Assembly (NCBI GenBank): GCA_004794785.1
Contig: SJOL01001577.1
Location: forward strand, 361,800 to 425,799
Length of the DNA: 64,000 bases
DNA from: Opisthorchis felineus
Taxonomy: Eukaryota; Platyhelminthes; Trematoda; Opisthorchiida; Opisthorchiidae
Reading direction: 5' to 3'
Shown: in pieces, positions 39,591 through 51,953 of the stretch
Layout of the letters: every line of letters starts with the position of its first letter
Position numbering within the stretch: the stretch's first letter is position 1
Program-made: the position numbers and the translations under genes
The notes under the pieces: model-generated
Told to the model about the DNA's origin: nothing
Database searches by the model: none
What the model saw: only the letters and a program-made list of their open reading frames with translations

Positions 39591-42260
39591 TTTTTCCCAA
39601 GCTTCCATCGACCTCAACATTTAACACCAAACTGTACGCAGCTGACGATGTGGACGTATTTTCACAGTCAGTATCTCAAAAAAAATTTACTGTTATATCT
39701 GTACTATCGTGCCAGTGGACATGGGATACGCCATTTGCTCTGCAAAGTCATTTGGAGAGTATCATGGACGTGGGATTCGACTGAGTCTCGGTTGGGTCTC
39801 CCGCTATGACCATCTTAATTTACCAGCAAGTCTACATCGTCAGTATTCGGATTCTGATTGCAGCTTATTTGGTTTTACACGTGACACCAAAGACAGAGGT
39901 CTTCTTGCATCAGCTAACCGGTCTAAGGTTTTCTACCGTATCTCCCTTCTCACTAAAGTTCACACATATAAATGCGACAATTCATCATCACTATTAAAAC
40001 CAGCATGCAAAATTCCCGGTCATGGGATTCCTGGTATTGAAGATAATTCGCAAATTGGATAGACTATAGAGACAGCACACCATTTTGGCCAAGGAAACAT
40101 TTTACCACTTACTGTTGTCCTCCTAGCTTAGGCAGTATTTTAATTTATTGGACGCATCCAACTCATCAAAGTCTTCAAATGAACCACTTAAAGGTCAGCA
40201 GTGAGCGATATCAAACTACCAGAATGTCTCCATTTTTCACCAAAATCGTTGTAATTCTTCACAGGGTTATGGAACAGTTTTATGAATACACAGTTTTGTC
40301 TCGATTGGGTCAGTTCAATCTAAAATGTACCAATGATCTATTGTTGTCCGTTTCATTTCATAGAAATTCAAACGTTGAAATAACGGTGGAATTGCCGCGG
40401 CCTAACGTGGAGTTCCGTTTCCTTACATCGCATGATGAGTGACTTAGGGTTTGGGATGACTAAGACGTTTGTACAGAGCACTGAATAAAGATGTCAAGCC
40501 ATAACTAAGATTATCAAGGTTTGTCAGTCGCTTTTCAACTTCTGGCTGTTTCCTGGGTAGTCCCAGACCACTCCGAAAATGTCTTCTATCTAAAAATCAT
40601 ATTATTCAAAAAAATTGACGTCTGTAAATTCCCCTGTGTTAATATCAAGGAACAAATTCAAAGCGCTTGCATCCCAAGTATATTAGCCTGGACCCATCTT
40701 CATCCATGACCGATTTAGCTAAGCATTAAGTATTTTTTTGGACAGCTGCATGACTGCTCTCTACATTAGAGTCGTTCGCCTTTGATTCATTAGAACTGCA
40801 CTTTTTTTACCGTAACTACGTCCGAAGCTCCGTGGGTGGCAAAGCTTTATTGCTTTGTAATTGTCCCGGTCGTAGCTTGCTTCCAGGTTGGCAGTATTTA
40901 TTTGCAATATTTGTCCCACCTTTTTATCTTTAGGTCAACCGAAGTAATGTGAAACTCCAAGGTTATAGAAATGTTTCAGTGTACACACAAAACAATCAAA
41001 ATCCCAGTACATGCTTGTAATTCAGAGTTTTTTGAACTTTTTATTTCTCGGGGAATAAATGTAAACAGAATACATCAAGCCACATTAAAAAAGACAAACA
41101 GAATACCTACACTCAAACGCTTAAGTTAAATATGTTTGGAGATCCAACTGAGCACTATTTTGGATCGTTTCTTGGGCGCTGACAATTATCACCTGATAAT
41201 ACAGTTTGGACTAAGAGTTTAGATACATTACTTTCATTGTGTGCAGTCAGTTTTATTTTTTTTTAACGAAATAAAAAATTATTACCCAATACAAATGGAA
41301 AGCAAGTGCTTGCAAAATATTTGTACGGGGAGAATCTTTAAGTAAAAATAGCAAACAAATGGACATACAATATATGGCATTTTTTCAATTTAGTTTGATC
41401 ATTTCCTTCGAGTAACTCTAAGGCGAAAACTGGCGTGTTTCCGTACTCAACCCCAGAAGAATGGTGTGTGGTAATCGGAAATTTCATGAACTTTTTCTTC
41501 TTCCGCAAGATTTGGGCCAGACGGTCTAACACTATCAAAGAAGGTGGTGTGCGCTGCTTGACGAAAACGTCACCTCTGCCTTAATCCAGCAGATACGACT
41601 TACTTACGGAAGCTGTTGACATGACGTCTAGTCATATGACACTACGTCATGCCACCTCGCAAGCCATCAGATGCTTGTGGGGCTACAAAAATTATGTCAT
41701 CTGGCTCAAAACATGACAGTATGCAAAATAAGCCGATGGCATAATCTGATCTGATAATCCGCAGCACCTTAGTGATATTTGGACTTTTATCTGTAAGTCT
41801 ACCCGAAAACAGGTGTACTAGGTGTCTATGGCGGAATCGGCACAGACTGAGCCATCAAGGATGAATAATCAACCAGTTGCTGAGGAAAAGGTTTTCATAC
41901 CCGAGGTCGTCTGCTCAGACCCAAGCTTTGCAATCAGATGCTTCAGAAGAGAGAAACTGTGGATATGACACCTCTTTCTAAATTGTGGACATACATTATC
42001 CTCTAAACCGCTCCCGATTGCCATTTAGTGTAATGCTTTTTGAGCAAGAAAAACAAGAAACAAGATACCTGGCGCAACAGGAAAATGACTGGTCTTTTGA
42101 GTACCAAAGATTAATGAAACGTTCTACCGAACGTTCAGTCCAAGGCTCAAGGCACTTAAAGCATTCTTTTTTAGGGGGAGTAACCATTATAATTCGTTTA
42201 CGGGTTAAGCTAAAATCTTTAGCAGAGGTTTCATCTGGCCGGCGAAAGCAAAACTGTTTT

Positions 42261-42397
42261 GGAGATCCCAGAAGCACTGTACAGCTGTTTCATTCTCAAT
42301 GGAAATCATCAGCAGTGCGCAACTCCACAAACTCAGGGAGATCTGAACCCGCGTCATGTCCACCGATGCTCAAACGCTTAACCATTTGGCCTTGAGC
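42261..42397 (-). repeat. tRNA-derived SINE-like element (family B), intronic copy
   Basis: Minus-strand A box GGCCAAATGGTTAAG (about 42378-42392) and B box CGCGGGTTCAGATC (42340-42353), followed by a body ending in GAAACAGCTGTACAGTGCTTC (42270-42290), the same end as the copies at 29628 and 6240. Lies inside the receptor intron in antisense orientation to the gene. Confidence 0.6.
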
Positions 42398-43169
42398 AGC
42401 CAGTCAGTAGTGTGATTGCCTCCCACATAGACAAGACATAGTACCACTCATCGTTAAATCACGGAAGCCGCACGGTAACTGATTCCTCGAATGATGAGTT
42501 TGAGTTAAAACCGTGCATGCTATGAAACATTCTCTTCTCCAATGATACAACTTATTCGCGTCGCATTAGCTAAATCCCGTTATTCTAATCTTACACCACC
42601 TGAAGACCAGACTGTGCGAGGAAGAATACTAAAGTATAAATTGACTCGTGCCAGTAGTAGCGTCTGGAAGGGACCAAGGCGAAAGACTAAACAAAATTTC
42701 CATTGAACTGGCCAAACAGATATGGCAGCAGATTTGTGGGAGGCAAGAAGTCTCGCTTGGTAAAAAGCAGTTGATATTACTTTAAACTTTTGTCATGCCA
42801 GCCCCCAAGAGCCGGAACATACAGTAGAAAATGGGCGGAACTTCTGACACATTGTCCACTTTAGTGAGGTGAACTGGCGAAATTATAAGGCCTGTGTTGG
42901 ACTTCATTTTAGTGCTCCCTTTTGGTCGAAAAACCAGATGGTTACGTTGCTTCGGTTCCGATTGGTCTTGATTTTCCGGGGTATGTTGTCATCACAAACA
43001 CAATGTACTTTAATATTGTGAGCTAATAAACTGCAGTTTCATTGTGCTCTGACTGGGTACTTAAATGACTTACGTCCGCATTCGAAGGGTTAAAAGAAAT
43101 GCTAACACATCACACTACATGTCTTCCGTCAGTTATAATGAGATGTGCAGAAGAAAGGCAATTTTTCAA

Positions 43170-43213
43170 GGATCTCCTGAAAAAGAGAACGAGCTCTTTT
43201 TTTCAGGAGATCC
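43170..43213. repeat. Near-perfect hairpin with 18-bp arms
   Basis: GGATCTCCTGAAAAAGAG, six bases, then CTCTTTTTTTCAGGAGATCC. The arms differ only in the length of the A/T run. Too short for a transposon; may be a relic or simply a foldback. Confidence 0.6.
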
Positions 43214-43729
43214 AATGAAGTTCTGGTTGAAATAAAGTAGCACCGCATCCACTATTGTAGAAGATGAAAGTGAATTAGTTAAGAGTTGATGTAATTTGTT
43301 TATTCCGTTGTGTGCCAGTGAGTTGTCATTTTGGTTTGCGACAGCGCGTGAATGTTCTGTAGAATGAAGAGCACGGTTGGCACAATTGATACAGACAACG
43401 TCAAAGTGATTCTACTTGACAGTGAACAGCATTCATAGATTTCGGTACGTCGAAGAGCACAGTAAGTCATCCCAATGCCAAGAGTTGATTGGCGTAAGCT
43501 TGTATATAGCTGAGAGTACTTTTGTAGGCTTAGGGATTGGGCCCAAGTATACAGGCTATTCGCGGAACGGCAAAAAATTCTGAGGTGGGGTAGACTTAAG
43601 CTTCTGGAGTGTCGCTGACCGCTTGGCTACCGAGTTTCATGCTGCTCGTAAAACTTTTGAAAATAACAGCTGATTTGCCACAAATACACCACACGTGCCA
43701 GAAATAAAGGACCGTAATTATCATAAGAG

Positions 43730-43827
43730 AAACTGCTCATAAGGTTGCTGAAAACTCTTCGACAGACCCAAGAAGGGCAGCCTCTTCGGGCTGCCGAAGC
43801 GATTTCGGCAACCTTGTGAGTAGTTTC
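43730..43827. repeat. Foldback element related to the 80-bp repeat
   Basis: Starts AAACTGCTCATAAGGTTGCTGAAAACTCTTCG and ends in its near-perfect reverse complement, CGAAGCGATTTCGGCAACCTTGTGAGTAGTTT, with an inner hairpin GGCAGCC-TCTTCG-GGCTGCC. The left arm equals the head of family F, so this looks like two heads of that repeat in opposite orientation. Looks like a small MITE-like foldback; no target-site duplication was confirmed. Confidence 0.65.
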
Positions 43828-45299
43828 CTTTAGGATATCTCGAATATCACTAAAACATGAGGCGGCTTTTGTACAGCACATCCAGTCAAAGATTAACATA
43901 AACGAGTAATTCAGTTAAGTCTCCCGTGAGAACCAAATTGATTTGTAAATGAGTGTATTTGTCGAGGTCGTAATTACCATTAGTTTGACGATGAGCAGAA
44001 TTTTCTGGTGTGTACTTGGAAAATGTCTGTCATGTAATGAAGAGTTTAGTAAGTCTGTTCAACATTTTTCGGATTGTGTGTTCATTCATACTGATAGTAT
44101 TTGCGCTTCGAGGTAACTACACTTCAGATCGTATTAAATAATACATCAGTCAGACGTTGATCTGATGTACGTCCGATTGTCAGATATTTCCAACCAAAAC
44201 GGAAAATTTTGTACTTCTCAAAACCCGTTGGTAACCGCACAGAGTTTGTGAAAAGAAGGTGTAGCTCATAACAAGCATTTCTATTCATCAGAATTCGGGA
44301 TGCCACTCCCAAATCAGGCAAACATATTTGAAATTTAATCAAGCTATGTGGATATTTTAAACAAGGCTGTATATGATATCACCTCTGGTAAGGTGTTGAA
44401 CTACGAGGAAGTGAATACACCAGGAGGAGGCGGTGGCAGCGGCTGCACTGTTTTGATGTTCCATCGGATAAAGTAATCATCTGTCTAGTGTCTCTTCTAG
44501 GCATGACGGTTGCCATGGTTTCGACTCGGATAACACGACGAGGAAAACTGAGGATAGCCAGTAAATTTACCCCCGTGGTTACACTCCGGCGAGCTTCGAT
44601 TCGAATGCATTCAATTTTTTGGGAACAGTTACGAAACAATTTGGTAAATACGGTCACAGAAAGCATATAGACCTCACTCAGAACATAACAAACATAATAA
44701 AACGTTACTTGAATTCATACATGCATGCATTTTTTGTGTATCTGCAAATGCATGCAGTTTAGCTTCACAATAAATGACTATATTAACGCCGTCGATGCGT
44801 CACTGATGATTCTGCGATAAGGCTGAAGAATGAACATTGCACGATAAAATTTGTGTCACACCTTCAAACTGGTTGTTCACAAAGAACAAGGCCTTAGTTT
44901 ACTAGAGGCGATCTAGAACCATAACTACTTGGTGCTGATGGTGACAAATACACCTTGAACGAACTTAGATTGAAAGTGAGCAAGAAGCCAGCTTGCCAAA
45001 AGCTGATAGCACTGTAAAACCTATTCAACCATTGCCACAGGCACCAACAACCAACCTCTTCTTTATTTAACTTGCCTGCAGCAATGGTCTAAAACAAGAG
45101 GCCAACTAAATATCGTTTTCTCTGCCGTTTAGTTGTCCCACGCATAGGCATTTCAAATAGATCTACTGTTCGGTCGTTATTATGCATAATCACTTAACAT
45201 TTTCGGCTGAGTGTAAAAGTGCCGCAATGTTCCCTTCAAAAGAACCAAATGCTCCGATTTCTGAGCTTTGCTCATTCCAGCAGCTACTCTGAATCGCGA

Positions 45300-45395
45300 C
45301 AGAGCGCTACACACAGAGAGAGAGAGAGAGTCGGAAGATTGAATCCCCATAAAACAAACCGAACTAACTTTGTTACGTGATCGCAAAATATATTT
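45300..45395 (-). repeat. Repeat with an internal CT tract (family D), second copy
   Basis: Minus-strand counterpart of 30756-30835. Its dinucleotide tract appears as AG on the + strand at 45311-45330. Located in the receptor intron. Confidence 0.35.
45311..45330. repeat. AG dinucleotide microsatellite
   Basis: ACAC followed by eight AG units; minus-strand equivalent of the CT tract in the other family D copy. Confidence 0.95.
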
Positions 45396-46059
45396 TCAGC
45401 ATTCTGAATGGGGAAGGATAAGATTTTGCAAACACCGGCAGCAAAAACAGTGCGTGACTCAATGTAACGTATTCTATTGGATTCAGCTATTTGCCGAACG
45501 TAGTGAAGGCCGAAAAGAACATTTCAGCCATCGCCTCGGTGACCGAATAACCAAACAAAAAGACATAGCGTGTATATGATATTGTTACATTGTGGTTTAT
45601 CTTCCAGATCAAGTATGGTGGTGGTTTGTAAGCTCAAACTATGTGGTAATGGCATTTCATGACGTCAGCTGAATTCCGGATGCTAAAAAATGGTGAAGTA
45701 AGGAGTGAATAAATTTTTGATGGTAGAATACTGCTTGCTATTCTAGAGATTACAGCCATTGCCGTCGCCCTCTACTTAAACGTGCTTGTGAGTATAAGTG
45801 AATACAATTCATGTAACATCAAGTGTTCGTTTGCGTACCAAGCTAAAGTCGGTTTAATCTATATACATCCTGTTGTCCCCCCTGCAAAGACACGTTCACT
45901 CACTTACTTTCGAACACTTGATACCGGGAAATGTAAGTTTTCGCTGATTAAAAATCTGTCCGACAGAACTGGTCATACTGTGCACAGTCTATCAAATTAA
46001 TTTGTCAAAAACCAGTTCATTTCCTACCAATCAAGATCTGATATCTGAGGTGATTTCTT

Positions 46060-46385
46060 TAACTAACACCAACCCCGGTGCGCAAAACTAACCGATAGAA
46101 AGATAAATCTTTGGGAGAAAAAATGCCTACCGAACCTTTGGTGGTTAGATGACGTAAACTGTTCTCGGAGAACACAGTTTACCCAAGAAATGTTGCCCCA
46201 TTTCAATGCTTGCAAATCGCTGTGGGTAATATCAGGTGAATGACAGCAGCAGTGCAGGTACAATGTGCCCCTCTGGTGGGGATAAAATCTGGACACTACG
46301 AATGACATTCACCACATTCCTATTCAACTGTACCTGAAATGTAACTTTTTTTGTCGTCCGCTTACGTTCTAACAACACGTAACTA
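46060..46385 (-). repeat. Dispersed repeat of about 320 bp, copy 2 (inverted)
   Basis: Inverted relative to 37885-38210, 8 kb away inside the same intron. High similarity by eye, strongest in TACGTCATCTAA-CAAAGGTTCGGT-GGCATTTTTTCTC. The gene transcript would contain both copies as complementary arms. No target-site duplication or terminal repeat was defined. Confidence 0.65.
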
Positions 46386-49300
46386 TTAGAAGCATTGCTT
46401 ACCCAAAGACAAAATATTGGTCATTTTGGACAAAAAGGTACATTGGAACCAACACGTTTTCATGGGACATTTTGAGGTTGCATCACTCTCTGTGTTATTT
46501 TCTGGTACAAGTCACGCGCAGTTTGTCATATGGGTTAAAATTCAACATGAACGGATAGCTGTTTTTATTTTCAAGCGTAAAATTTTCATCATATGCCAGA
46601 ATATACTTCATGCAAAATAAGATACCAATCTACTGGAGCTTTCATACGTAGAACACCTATTTAAAACTAATGTATGAAGCAGTTAATATTTAGCTCTTGA
46701 GTAATAATTTAATCGCACGTTTTTCACCCTAAGTATGGTTTATCATCAGGTGTCTGTTAAAACGCTGTCTACCGAACCGAAATTCCCACGCTCGCAGCAT
46801 CAGATAGTCTGCAAAACTACCGTGTAATCCTTGTGCAAAGATAAACACCTGTAGCTGGGTTGAAGCGTCTTTTCTTCGGGAACGTCTTCTAAAACCCTCG
46901 AGTTTAAATGGCAACAAAAAGCTCGTCCGTACAGCTCGTCCGGACAAAGGATCGTGTGCATTTGTTGGTTAAAACGTGTTTAAAAGCGTTCCGTTGCTTT
47001 TCTCCTGCACACATTGCATTGCGTTTGTGATACTAAGAAAAGTAACATCTGGTGAAGGCGTGAAGTGATGAATGGAATGAGTGGCGGGATTTGGAATTGT
47101 GTTTTTGCGAATTAACAATTTAAAAATGCATTTTCTTTTCAGTCTCCTTCTAAAATCGTTATCTAAGTATGTATAGAGGGGTGGTGATAAGGTCAAATTT
47201 CATAATCAGTTTTGTGTAACGGAGACCACTCTGTTGCTTCCGGTTTCCCAAAATGAAGCTGAAAGATAGCAAAGGGTGCTAAGTTAAGCATTTGCTTCCA
47301 CAACAAGTAGTTGTGAGAACTCAAAATACCTTCAAGTTTATTGAGCTCCCTTCTGTCAAACGACGAAATAATCCTTGGTTGGCAATTTGCGAAGTCCATG
47401 ACCTGAAGGTGGAATATCAAGCAGTACACTACCTGGCACATTTTTCATGCTAAAATTGCTTTGGCACCTAACGATTGTGTCCTATCACTGAGAAAATATC
47501 TCAGATTTCACCACGTTGGTGAGGATCTTTGCGGAATTCCCGAGCATTCTTTTAGAACCGAAATGACCACACAGTTTCCTTTCCTGCACCAGTGGAATAT
47601 CGGGTTCCTGCAGTGAAATTAGTGTAAGTCTCCATGATCCACAGACTGCTTTGCTGCAATCATTGTGAACAAACCCAGGGCGAAATTCTTACAATTGTGA
47701 GGCTGTTAGCGAAGAAAAAATGATGTAAATCGACCCTATTTAGCGGCAAATGCTGCAAATCACCTCATTCTATCCAGCAAACACGATGCACACGCAAATA
47801 TTTTGAGTATAGTTGTGGATGTGGCAATGGTTCAGCTATGCAGGATACGCTTACAACGGATGGGGAATCTGAAGCCAACGGCTGTTTCACACCCTGGCTG
47901 ACAGTCTCCTGCGAGGCCAAAAATCTCGCTGTTGAATAAATCAAATAATCATACTGACAATACTTGCAGTTCACACCGAAAATGTGGTAAGAGATCATCG
48001 TATGGGAGAAAAACTATAAAACGTATGTGCGTTTCCCTCACTCATGTGACCGTACTGCGGCCATCCAGCTGCCATGTGGTGTGTTTAGCCGTACGGATGT
48101 AGGACTGTTGAAGGCTTACGACAATCTCAACACTACACAGAGGGATAGAGACCTGCCCTAAGGAGAAAACCGTGATATCTATTAATCATTAGCCAAAATC
48201 ATCACTTTAATCTGATAAAGCAAGCTGGTTAAAAGAGGTCTAGTAGCAGCCTTGGCAGAAGCTATAAGAACAAGCTCCAGCTTGCTCGGGCCGGAGTATC
48301 GTGCACTCCGTTTTTGAGAAGCTGCTGAACTGGGCCATATTTTCTTACCCTTAGAGGGGCAGACAAGGAGGTTTGCAGAGCAAGAAAGATTTGTAGACAA
48401 CCACTACATGATGAACATTCTCATAGTAATTCCCACAGTATTTTGTTCTATTACTAAGAAAAGTGATTTTCTAGCGGATTTCTCATGGCAACTGAAGATT
48501 TGACAAAACACACTGTAAATAGTGCTAAAAAGGAAAACCTTTTCGCCTGCATGACGGTTTTCTAAGTTTAGAAAAATTTGTCCACAGAAGTTTGGTTTAG
48601 TTTGCGAAAGGAATATAACGTTGTCCATTTGGAACTCCAATTAAGGGCAACCATATAACCTACTGATCAGTGATATTGCTGAATGGAGCTCTCAAGAAAT
48701 TTGGGGAGAATGGAAGCTAAATCCATTAAGAGCTTTATTTCAACGCCATCTTTGACTAGCTTTCTGTGAATGTTTAGCTTGATATTATTTCATAATCCCT
48801 ATTGTATCTGCAGGGTTCTGATTCTTTCCTTCTGGTACACAGAAAAGCACTGAACTGATCCATCCAGACAGTAACAAAGATTTGTGTGGGGCGCACCAGC
48901 GAAATCACTCTTTAGTGGTGAGCTAATGAGTCGGTAATTCGCAAGTTTGCAATCTACTACTGGACTCTAGCTGTCATAAAATAAGTAAAAGCAGAAAGCA
49001 ACTGATATCTGAGCTTCAAACGAAACGGTCAACTACTTGGTTCTCATTGACATTGGTTTGGTTTCGGAACCGAACGTTTCTTCAAAGTACTCAGAGTTCA
49101 GCAAGCCAACAACTGGTACAGTTTTCTTACCAATGGAAATTAAACTGCAAGTAAAGGGATTATCAAGGCTTGGGCTGTCTTCAGGCTTGCGGAAGTGAAT
49201 AATTATTATCGAACTAAAAAAATTATTCAAGCGTTGGCAGTATTGAGATGAAGTCAACCCAATTTAGAGATTCCAGGGAGGTGTGATCCGGTGAACTATT

Positions 49301-51861
49301 GAAAATCAGGTAACTTGAATAGATGCGGGACACAAAGAACAAACAAAAATGGAAGAAAACAGACTTCCGAAACACACAGGTTGTACGCTGTGAAAAGCAA
49401 AATTCCTCGAATGTAACATTTCATTTTAAAAAAAGCTCGCTCGGGGAAATGTTGGAGAGATTTTTGTTTGAAATATAGATGGCACTCATTTATTTAGATT
49501 TTGCGTGATAACTGAACCTTTTTCATCTGTTGAGATTCCCTCTGAAATTGGCTAAAGGACTTGCTTATGTCCCGTTTAGCTCACAGATTTCTTCAGTCAA
49601 AACTTGCAACCAAGCAATGCCTCGAATTTGAAACCTAATGGCGTGCTCGTAAAATGGTCTCTCCAAAAATGTTTTGCCAACTCGACCTGATTGATGCAGT
49701 GTAATATTTAAAAACTGATGAATAACATTCATTGGGCTCCTGTGCTAGCAAAAGCTTTGGTTCTTCATGCAACTTGGGCTTAGCAAAGGAGAAAATTACA
49801 AGAAATCTGAAAAAGATTGCCTGTTCACCTAACAGTCGACGGTTATTAAAGTTTCAGCCGCTGGGATGCAACCCCAGGGGAGACGTATTTAGGATAGCGA
49901 CTACATGAGTTGCAAACAAATACGGACGTCCGTGAAGACACTTCGGCTGCACTTTCGAAAAACCTCCCGAAAACGCAATTCAATGTTCGGAAGAATAAGG
50001 AATTGAAAAGGGAGTGCCGTATATGACGCGTGGCCTTTGGTGTTCTTGCTATCCAATGTGTCCAAATTAATCTTTTATCTATTGAAAACCGGCGAGAAGC
50101 TCATAAAATCTTTTATTACTAGTATTAATTATCAATAATAAAAATCCGTCACTTTAATCGCTGTGCACAGTGCTGCATTCAACTCTGCTGGTCATAACTA
50201 CCACCCATTGTTAAAATTTCTCATAACTCAACATATCCCCATAAAGTGGTTCTCTCCAATTTTGAGAGAGTCAGTGGAAGTAATGTGACTTCTGATCATA
50301 AAATTGTGCATGTGGAAGAATTCCCTTCAGATTTACACCGTCGACGGTTTGGTTCTATTTTAAATACTTCCCAGGGAGCAATACTGAAAGCTTATAGCGA
50401 CGAACGTAAATACATAAAAAAATTGAGTAAAATATTTTGAGTGGATGTCTATAACCAGGAGAGCGAGAACTTTGCGAACCAATTTCAAGTGGTAATCTGG
50501 GTGTAGAATGTGATAATCACGGTGCAAAATATTTTGGTCAGTGCCCATACTTGGATAAAACAGATTTGTGGAAGCTTGATGGTTACCCGGGTATTCAAAG
50601 AAAGTAGCTTTAATCCAAAAAATTAGCTAATAACTGTAACAGGACAGTAAATCAATTTTTTACGTGACGTTCTAAGGTGGGTTAACATAGTGCATCTACA
50701 GGCTCTATATGACAATAATTTATCGAAATACAATTACGAAAACTGTGAAAAGTCACAGACGTCGCAAAGCCATAAAACATATAGTCATCCCTTCTTGGCC
50801 CACATTATACTCGTATATTAATTTTTTTCAGGAACTTCTTTGAAAACGTTGCCATTTCCTTTGGGTATGTCTGAAAACCCCAGGATGCGCGACCCCTGAA
50901 AATCCTCCACCAGAATCGGAGTTAACTCTGCGTATTTCTGGCTTAGATGAATTGACAGATGTTTTATTGGATTGAAAGTCTTGTTTATTTAGACGGTCGA
51001 AGGTTTGCTTGTCAAGACTTGCTAAGCACTTTAATTACAAAGTTTAGCACATTAGACCACTTTTTCTTTGTCTAGTTTTGCTGAGGAGCTAGGCTTTTTG
51101 CGAGGAGCAGCAGTTTTTTTCAAAAACCGTCAAAAAAGCACTTAGTTGTACAACAGAGATCAAACCATTGGGAAGGGACGTTCGTAAAAAACTTGACTTG
51201 ATTTGTGGATTATTCAAAGTCAGCCAACTTTGCTTCAGCTAACAACAAAACTCCGGTTGATATTTATAGTTAAAACTGTCGTTTACACTTTTCCATGCAC
51301 TGGACCGTGTAAACGTGACGTGCATTCTGCACGATTGTCATAACACTCTGTCAAGATAAGCAAACCACATCCTAGGAGAAATTTCATTTCCAACTGTTTC
51401 TCTTTAAATTGTCTTTAAACGAAGTTGTCTCAAAAGCTAGACATTTTTGTTTGGCATTTGATTACATTGGAGTGTGTCAAAGATGTTTCTATTTTCTAGA
51501 TGGAGGAGTACTACAGCAAAATAAGCCCGCCAGGTTTTTCGAAACCCGTGAATTGATGGGATATAATGTTTCACTAAAACGGTAACCTTAGGAAACTAGG
51601 TCCATGCTACATCCTACACTAGAGTAGCAAAACTGGATGTGCTGAAACAAACTGGTTTTAACCGTCTTTCTGTCAAACGTACATGTGATATTTGTCAGCA
51701 CACATGCAATTATTACATTCTAAGAGAATTTATTCGCTTTTATTCCGAAATTGAAAATTTAACTTTTTTGAATGTTTTTTCTGACGTTCTTATATGAGTA
51801 TACTTAGCTAATTTCGTGCAATTTGGGTTCAAGTTGAACATAAGGTTCACGGAAACTCAAT
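46386..51861. other. Middle of intron 1, no recognised feature
   Basis: AT-rich with short frames only (82 codons at most). No transposon domain or repeat recognised. Confidence 0.5.
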
Positions 51862-51953
51862 GACTGCGCCCACCTAATGAGCCTCGAGAATGGCGAAACC
51901 GATCGTGGGCTACTAAAGAATTTTCAGAGACCCTATGAGTAGTGTATTACGTC
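51862..51953 (-). repeat. 80-bp dispersed repeat (family F), minus strand
   Basis: Reverse complement reads ATACACTACTCATAGGGT, CTGAAAATTCTTT, CCCACGATCGGTTTCGCCATTCT, CGAGGCTCATTAGGTGGGCGC: the most complete match to the 19668 copy. Confidence 0.65.
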
